Positions 59,435-64,000 of a stretch of 64,000 nt of DNA are shown here, one piece after another. The notes beneath the pieces were generated by a model that searched no databases, had not been told where the DNA came from, and saw nothing but the letters and a program-made list of their open reading frames with translations. The stretch comes from Arthrobacter wenxiniae. Its GTDB lineage: Bacteria > Actinomycetota > Actinomycetes > Actinomycetales > Micrococcaceae. Numbering within the stretch: the first letter of the stretch is position 1; every line of letters starts with the position of its first letter. The stretch lies in contig NZ_JAAMFM010000004.1 of the NCBI RefSeq assembly GCF_013376105.1, positions 1-64,000 of the forward strand. The letters run 5' to 3'. The translations under genes and the position numbers were made by a program.

Positions 59435-61143
59435 GCCCCGCCACCACCTTCCAGGGCCGCTACGTCGGCTGGCGGCTCGGTGGGATGGCGTTGCGGGAAC
59501 AACCCCGGGGGCGCTCCGTTGCCGTCCCAGTTGAGCAGGTTCACCCGGCCGCTCAAGGTGTCGGCGCCGGCCACCGAGTCGGAGGTCTGCCGGTCCTGCA
59601 GGGCGTGGAAGGTTTCCACGGCCACCGGGGTGGGGCGGCCGCTGGCCTCGCCGAACGGGGAACTGCCCATGGCGCCCATGCCGGGCCCGCCGTCGAAGTC
59701 CAGGGAACAGCCCATTTCCTCGAGGTCGTGGGCCTGCTCGGCGTGGGCCTTGGGAATCACGTAGCGTTCGCTGTACTTGGCGATGGCCATAAGCCGGTAC
59801 ATCTCGTACATCGTCGCCCCGTCCATGCCCACTGACGCGGGGATGGACTCGTCGGGCTCGTTGCCCAGCGAAATGCCCCGCATGTAGGCCCGCATGGCCG
59901 CCAGCTTCCGCAGCACCAGGGTCACCCGGTCAACGTCCCCGGCCGTGAACAGCTCGGCCAGGTACTCCACCGGAATGCGCAGGGCGTCGATGGCGCCGAA
60001 CAGGACGTCCGGGTCTTCGGCGTCGTGCCCCTGGTCGCGCAGCAGGTCCACCACCGGCGAGAGCGGCGGGATGTACCAGACCATGGGCATCGTGCGGTAT
60101 TCCGGGTGCAGCGGCAGGGCCACGTTGTACACCTTGGTCAGGGCATAGACGGGCGACTTTTGTGCAGCGTCAATCCAGTCCTCCTGGATGCCCTGTTCGC
60201 GGGCGGCGGCGATCACGGCCGGGTCGTGGGGGTCCAAAAGGACGTCCATCTGCGCCTGGTACAGGTCCTGCGGGTCGGTGACGGAGGCCGCGGCGGTGAC
60301 GGCGTCGGCGTCGTACAGGAAAAGACCCAGGTAGCGCAGCCGGCCCACGCACGTTTCCGAACACACGGTGGGCAGGCCCACCTCGATCCGCGGATAGCAG
60401 AAGGTGCACTTCTCGGCCTTACCGGTCTTGTGGTTGAAGTAGATCTTCTTGTACGGGCAGCCCGTCATGCACTGGCGCCAGCCGCGGCACTTGTCCTGGT
60501 CCACCAGCACGATGCCGTCTTCCACCCGCTTGTAGATTGCGCCGGACGGGCAGGAGGCCATGCAGGACGGGTTCAGGCAGTGCTCGCAGATGCGCGGCAG
60601 GTAGAACATGAAGGTCTGCTCAAACTCGAGCTTGATCTTGTCCTCGGACTCGCGGCGGACCTTTTCCACAATCGGGTCCAGGTGACCCATCTCCGTGGTG
60701 CCGCCGAGGTCGTCGTCCCAGTTGGCGCTCCAGGTGATCTTCGTGTCCTTGCCCGTGATCAGGCTCTTGGGCCGCGCCACGGGGAAGTCGTCGCCCAAGG
60801 GCGCGTCCACCAGGGTCTTGTAGTCGTAGGTCCAGGGTTCGTAGTAGTCCTTCAGCTCCGGCTGGAGGGGGCTGGCGAAGAGGCCGAACAGCTTTTTCAC
60901 GCGCCCGCCGGCCTTGAGCTTCAAGCGGCCGCGCTTGTTCAGCTCCCAGCCGCCCTTCCACTTTTCCTGGTCCTCGTAGCGCCGCGGGTAGCCCTGCCCG
61001 GGGCGTGTTTCAACGTTGTTGAACCAGACATACTCCACCCCCGCCCGGTTGGTCCACGCCTGCTTGCACGTGACCGAGCACGTGTGGCAGCCGATGCATT
61101 TGTCCAGGTTCATGACCATGCCCATCTGGGCCATAACTCTCAT
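59431..61143 (-). CDS. narH: Respiratory nitrate reductase beta subunit (iron-sulfur)
   Basis: A 570-residue electron-transfer subunit with three [4Fe-4S] clusters and one [3Fe-4S]. Visible ferredoxin-like ligand groups are CIGCHTCSVTCK at the start, CEHCLNPSCMASCP, CRGWRQCMTGCP (where a Trp replaces a Cys and gives the 3Fe cluster) and CTFCYPRIEVGLPTVCSETC. NarH typically carries exactly this Trp. It passes electrons from NarI to NarG. The ATG at 61143 overlaps the narG stop (TAATG), with AGGAGG upstream. Its stop overlaps narJ. Confidence 0.95.
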   Translation of the reverse strand: MRVMAQMGMVMNLDKCIGCHTCSVTCKQAWTNRAGVEYVWFNNVETRPGQGYPRRYEDQEKWKGGWELNKRGRLKLKAGGRVKKLFGLFASPLQPELKDYYEPWTYDYKTLVDAPLGDDFPVARPKSLITGKDTKITWSANWDDDLGGTTEMGHLDPIVEKVRRESEDKIKLEFEQTFMFYLPRICEHCLNPSCMASCPSGAIYKRVEDGIVLVDQDKCRGWRQCMTGCPYKKIYFNHKTGKAEKCTFCYPRIEVGLPTVCSETCVGRLRYLGLFLYDADAVTAAASVTDPQDLYQAQMDVLLDPHDPAVIAAAREQGIQEDWIDAAQKSPVYALTKVYNVALPLHPEYRTMPMVWYIPPLSPVVDLLRDQGHDAEDPDVLFGAIDALRIPVEYLAELFTAGDVDRVTLVLRKLAAMRAYMRGISLGNEPDESIPASVGMDGATMYEMYRLMAIAKYSERYVIPKAHAEQAHDLEEMGCSLDFDGGPGMGAMGSSPFGEASGRPTPVAVETFHALQDRQTSDSVAGADTLSGRVNLLNWDGNGAPPGLFPQRHPTEPPADVAALEGGGGA

Positions 61144-64000
61144 TAGTACTGCACCTCCTGGGAACGGCGTCGGATGGTGGATATGTTGTCCCGCTGGTTG
61201 CCCGTGGGGCCAAAGTAATTGAACGCGTACGTCAGCTGCCCGTAGGCGCCGATCAGGTGCGACGGCTTGACGAGCAGGCGCGTGAGCGAGTTGTGGATGC
61301 CGCCGCGGCGGCCCGTGGCCTCCGACTTTGGCACGTCGATGGTGCGCTCCTGGGCGTGGTAGACGTACACCACGCCCTCCGGCATGCGGTGGCTGACCAC
61401 GGCGCGGGCCACAAACACACCGTTCATGTTCACGCATTCCACCCAGTCGTTGTCGGCGACCTTGATGGAGCCGGCGTCCTGCGGGCTCATCCAGACGGTG
61501 GGCCCTCCGCGGGAGAGGGAGAGCATGAGCAGGTTGTCCTGGTATTCGGAGTGGATGGACCATTTCGAGTGCGGTGTCAGGTAGCGGACCACCACCTCCT
61601 TGTCGCCGTTGGGCCCGATCTTGGGCTCCCCAAACAGCCGGTGCATGTCCAGGGGTGGGCGGTAAATCGGCAACGCCTCGCCAATGTCGATCATCCAGTC
61701 GTGGTCCAGGAAGAAGTGCATGCGCCCGGTCAGCGTGTGGAACGGCTTGAGCCGCTCGATGTTCTGGGTGAACGGCGAGTACCGCCGGCCGCCGGTTTCC
61801 GAGCCGGACCATTCCGTGGAGGTGATGACGGGCACCGGGCCGGCCTGTGTCATGGCGAAGGTGATGTGCTTTTCCTCCGAGCCTTCCGCCAGGTCCACCA
61901 GCTTCACGCCCGTGCGCTTCTCGAGTTCCTTGAAGCCGGCCACGGCCAGCTGGCCGTTGCAGGTGCCGGAAAAGGTCAGGATGGCCTCGGCCATTTTCGC
62001 GTCGGTGTCGATGGCGGGACGCCCGTGGGCAAAGCCGCCCATCATGACACCGTTCGCCTTGGCCAGGGACTCCAGGGCAGCATCCAGCTTGTAGTTGACG
62101 TCCTTGACCGTGAAGCCGAGCGTGTCGGCGAGGGGACCGACGGCGGCCAGCTTGTGGGCGATGGCGGTGAAGTCCCGCTCGACGACGGTGAAGTTGGGCA
62201 TGTTCTGCCCCGGGACGCCGTCGATCCCGTCCTTGCGCCAGTCCCGGACCACGCCGCCGGGCTGGGCAATCTGGCCCACGGTGTCATGGATCATCGGCAC
62301 CGTGACCAGGTCCCTGCGGGTGCCCAGGTGGATGGCGGCCTGACGCGAGAATTCCTCGGCAAGCAACGTGAACAGTTCAAAATCGGTCTTGGTTTCCCAG
62401 GGCGGGTCGATGGCGGGGGTGAAGGCATGGACAAAGGGGTGCATGTCCGTGGAGGAGAGATCGTGCTTCTCGTACCAGGTGGCGGCCGGAAAGACGACGT
62501 CGGAGAGCAGCGTGGTGCTGGTCATGCGGAAGTCCGCGGACATCAGGAAGTCCAGCTTCCCTTCGGGACCCTTTTCATGCCACTTCACGTCAACGGGCTT
62601 CAGGGACGCCTCACTGTCCTGGCCCATGACGTTGTTGTGGGTGCCGAGCAGGTTGCGCAGGAAATATTCGTTGCCCTTGGCGGAGGAGCCGAACAGGTTG
62701 GAACGCCACAGGATGAGCGTGCGGGGCCAGTTTTCCGGGGCGTCGATGTCCTCGATGGCCGGGTTCAGGGTCCGGTTCTTCAGGGACCGGGCCACCCAGG
62801 TCTTCTCGTCCGGAGCCTCCCCGGCGGCGACGGCGGCCGCCGCGTCGTCGGCGATGTCCAGGGGGTTGCGGTCAAAGAAGGGGTAGAACGGCATCCAGCC
62901 CAGGCGTGCAGACTGCGCCAGCGCGTCGGCCGTGTGCAGCCCGTCGAGGCTGCCCGTGGACAGCGGGGACTTGAGGGCGTCGGCGGAGTAGCCGTCCTGG
63001 CGCCACTGGTCGGTGTGCATGTACCAGTAGCCGGTGCCGATCATGGTCCGCGGCGGCCGCGACCAGTCCAGCGCGTTGGCCAGGGATACCCAGCCGGTGA
63101 GCGGGCGGGTCTTCTCCTGTCCCACGTAGTGCGCCCAGCCGCCGCCGTTGCGGCCCATGCAGCCGGTCAGCATGACCATGGCCAGCACGGCCCGGTAGGT
63201 GGTGTCGCCGTGGAACCACTGGCAGATGCCGGCGCCCATGATGATCATGGACCGGCCCTTGGACTGCTCGGCGTTGCGGGCGAACTCGCGGGCCACCCGG
63301 ATGCACGCGTCGGCGGGGACGGAGGTGATCTCCTCCTGCCAGGCGGGCGTGTAGGGGGTGGAAGCGTCGTTGTAGTCCGCCGCCCACTCGCCGGGCAGGC
63401 CGTCGCGGCCTACGCCGTATTGGGCCAGCATCAAGTCAAAGACGGTGGTGACCAGGTGGCCCTCCACCATGGCCGTGGGCACGCCGCGCCGGAGCACCGT
63501 GCCGGCGCCCTGCGGGTCCTCAAAGCACGGCATCAGGATTTCCGCCGAATCGGTGGAGACTTCCTGAAGGCTCAGCGCCGGCTCGATGCCTGCCAGGTCC
63601 AGGTTCCATTTGCCCTCCCCAGACTTCGAATAGCGGTCGCCCAGGGTGCCGTTTGGCACCACGGCCCGTCCTGCGGCCTTGTCGAACATCATGGTCCGGA
63701 AGGCGGGGTCCTCGGTTCCGGCAAGGGCGGGGATGTCAGCGGCGGTGAGGAATTTTCCGGCACTGTACGTCCCGTCGTCGCGCCCTTCGAGGCGGACCAG
63801 GAACGGCAGGTCGGTGAAGCGGCGCACATAGTCCTGGAAGAACGGCACCTGCCGGTCCACGAAGAATTCCTTGAGCGTCACGTGGCCCATGCCCATGGCA
63901 AGGGCGGCGTCGGTGCCGGCCTGGGCGGGGAGCCATTCGTCCGCGAACTTCGTGTTGTCCGCGTAGTCGGGGCTGATGGCGATGACCTTCGTGCCCCGGT
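61143..64000 (-). CDS. narG: Respiratory nitrate reductase alpha subunit, 5' end cut by window
   Basis: The visible 952 residues are the C-terminal three quarters of NarG, the molybdenum-bis-MGD subunit that reduces nitrate to nitrite. They begin in RGTKVIAISPDYADNTKFADEWLPAQAGTDAALAMGMGH. GAGICQWFHGDTTYRAVLAMVMLTGCMGRNGGGWAHYVGQEK and ATWYEKHDLSSTDMHPFVH match the family. The N-terminal FS0 cluster and the molybdenum-ligand Asp region would lie beyond the right edge. Gene order narG-narH-narJ-narI-narK, all leftwards, with overlapping starts and stops. Confidence 0.96.
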   Translation of the reverse strand, partial: RGTKVIAISPDYADNTKFADEWLPAQAGTDAALAMGMGHVTLKEFFVDRQVPFFQDYVRRFTDLPFLVRLEGRDDGTYSAGKFLTAADIPALAGTEDPAFRTMMFDKAAGRAVVPNGTLGDRYSKSGEGKWNLDLAGIEPALSLQEVSTDSAEILMPCFEDPQGAGTVLRRGVPTAMVEGHLVTTVFDLMLAQYGVGRDGLPGEWAADYNDASTPYTPAWQEEITSVPADACIRVAREFARNAEQSKGRSMIIMGAGICQWFHGDTTYRAVLAMVMLTGCMGRNGGGWAHYVGQEKTRPLTGWVSLANALDWSRPPRTMIGTGYWYMHTDQWRQDGYSADALKSPLSTGSLDGLHTADALAQSARLGWMPFYPFFDRNPLDIADDAAAAVAAGEAPDEKTWVARSLKNRTLNPAIEDIDAPENWPRTLILWRSNLFGSSAKGNEYFLRNLLGTHNNVMGQDSEASLKPVDVKWHEKGPEGKLDFLMSADFRMTSTTLLSDVVFPAATWYEKHDLSSTDMHPFVHAFTPAIDPPWETKTDFELFTLLAEEFSRQAAIHLGTRRDLVTVPMIHDTVGQIAQPGGVVRDWRKDGIDGVPGQNMPNFTVVERDFTAIAHKLAAVGPLADTLGFTVKDVNYKLDAALESLAKANGVMMGGFAHGRPAIDTDAKMAEAILTFSGTCNGQLAVAGFKELEKRTGVKLVDLAEGSEEKHITFAMTQAGPVPVITSTEWSGSETGGRRYSPFTQNIERLKPFHTLTGRMHFFLDHDWMIDIGEALPIYRPPLDMHRLFGEPKIGPNGDKEVVVRYLTPHSKWSIHSEYQDNLLMLSLSRGGPTVWMSPQDAGSIKVADNDWVECVNMNGVFVARAVVSHRMPEGVVYVYHAQERTIDVPKSEATGRRGGIHNSLTRLLVKPSHLIGAYGQLTYAFNYFGPTGNQRDNISTIRRRSQEVQY

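Noticed and set aside
60025-61146. Plus-strand frame opposite narH
   Set aside because: Antisense to NarH, which has all cysteine motifs.

Overview
The window is GC-rich DNA with dense, partly overlapping genes, actinobacterial gene families (LolA-like lipoprotein with an ABC-2 exporter, DUF2188, DUF4235, GAF-ANTAR regulators, FBP domain) and frequent GTG starts. This points to a member of the Micrococcaceae, Arthrobacter or a close relative. That placement rests on gene content and style, not on a marker gene. I saw no rRNA, tRNA, CRISPR array or insertion sequence.

Left part (1-27.4 kb) is mostly ordinary chromosome. It starts with a class A penicillin-binding protein cut by the edge and a YciO/Sua5 protein. 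Two tandem secreted GH25-like proteins follow, one carrying FG-GAP-like repeats. Next come an aldo/keto reductase, Dps with an SDR, and an MBL hydrolase - ABM monooxygenase - HrpB helicase operon. A LolA-like protein is coupled to an ABC ATPase and permease. A long run of small-molecule enzymes follows: two paralogous HSL-type esterases, an alpha/beta hydrolase, MFS exporter, VOC, old yellow enzyme, a 2-oxoglutarate oxygenase with a DUF1684 protein, SDR, and a PYROXD2/CrtI-like oxidoreductase with HAD and DUF503 partners.

Middle (27.6-36.2 kb) is a complete CO-dehydrogenase-like molybdenum hydroxylase locus: MoxR, VWA and XdhC accessory genes, then coxS-coxL-coxM-coxG with ATGA overlaps. CoxL carries the AYRGAGR loop of form II enzymes, so the true substrate is uncertain.

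Accessory region (36.2-54.8 kb) mixes small stress-type proteins (DUF2188, DUF4235, CsbD), regulators and membrane proteins with at least six decayed genes: flotillin, sugar MFS, topoisomerase IB, Ku, a GNAT and an MHS-type MFS. In its middle sits an intact, translationally coupled trio: an acyl-CoA-dehydrogenase-like protein, a PIG-L deacetylase fused to a methyltransferase, and a glycosyltransferase. This trio is the best candidate for an uncharacterised pathway here.

Right part (54.8-64 kb) has the ribosome-rescue factor ArfB, a patatin-like protein preceded by an 18-codon leader ORF with an extended Shine-Dalgarno sequence, and a nitrate respiration operon narG-narH-narJ-narI-narK read leftwards, with narG cut by the right edge.
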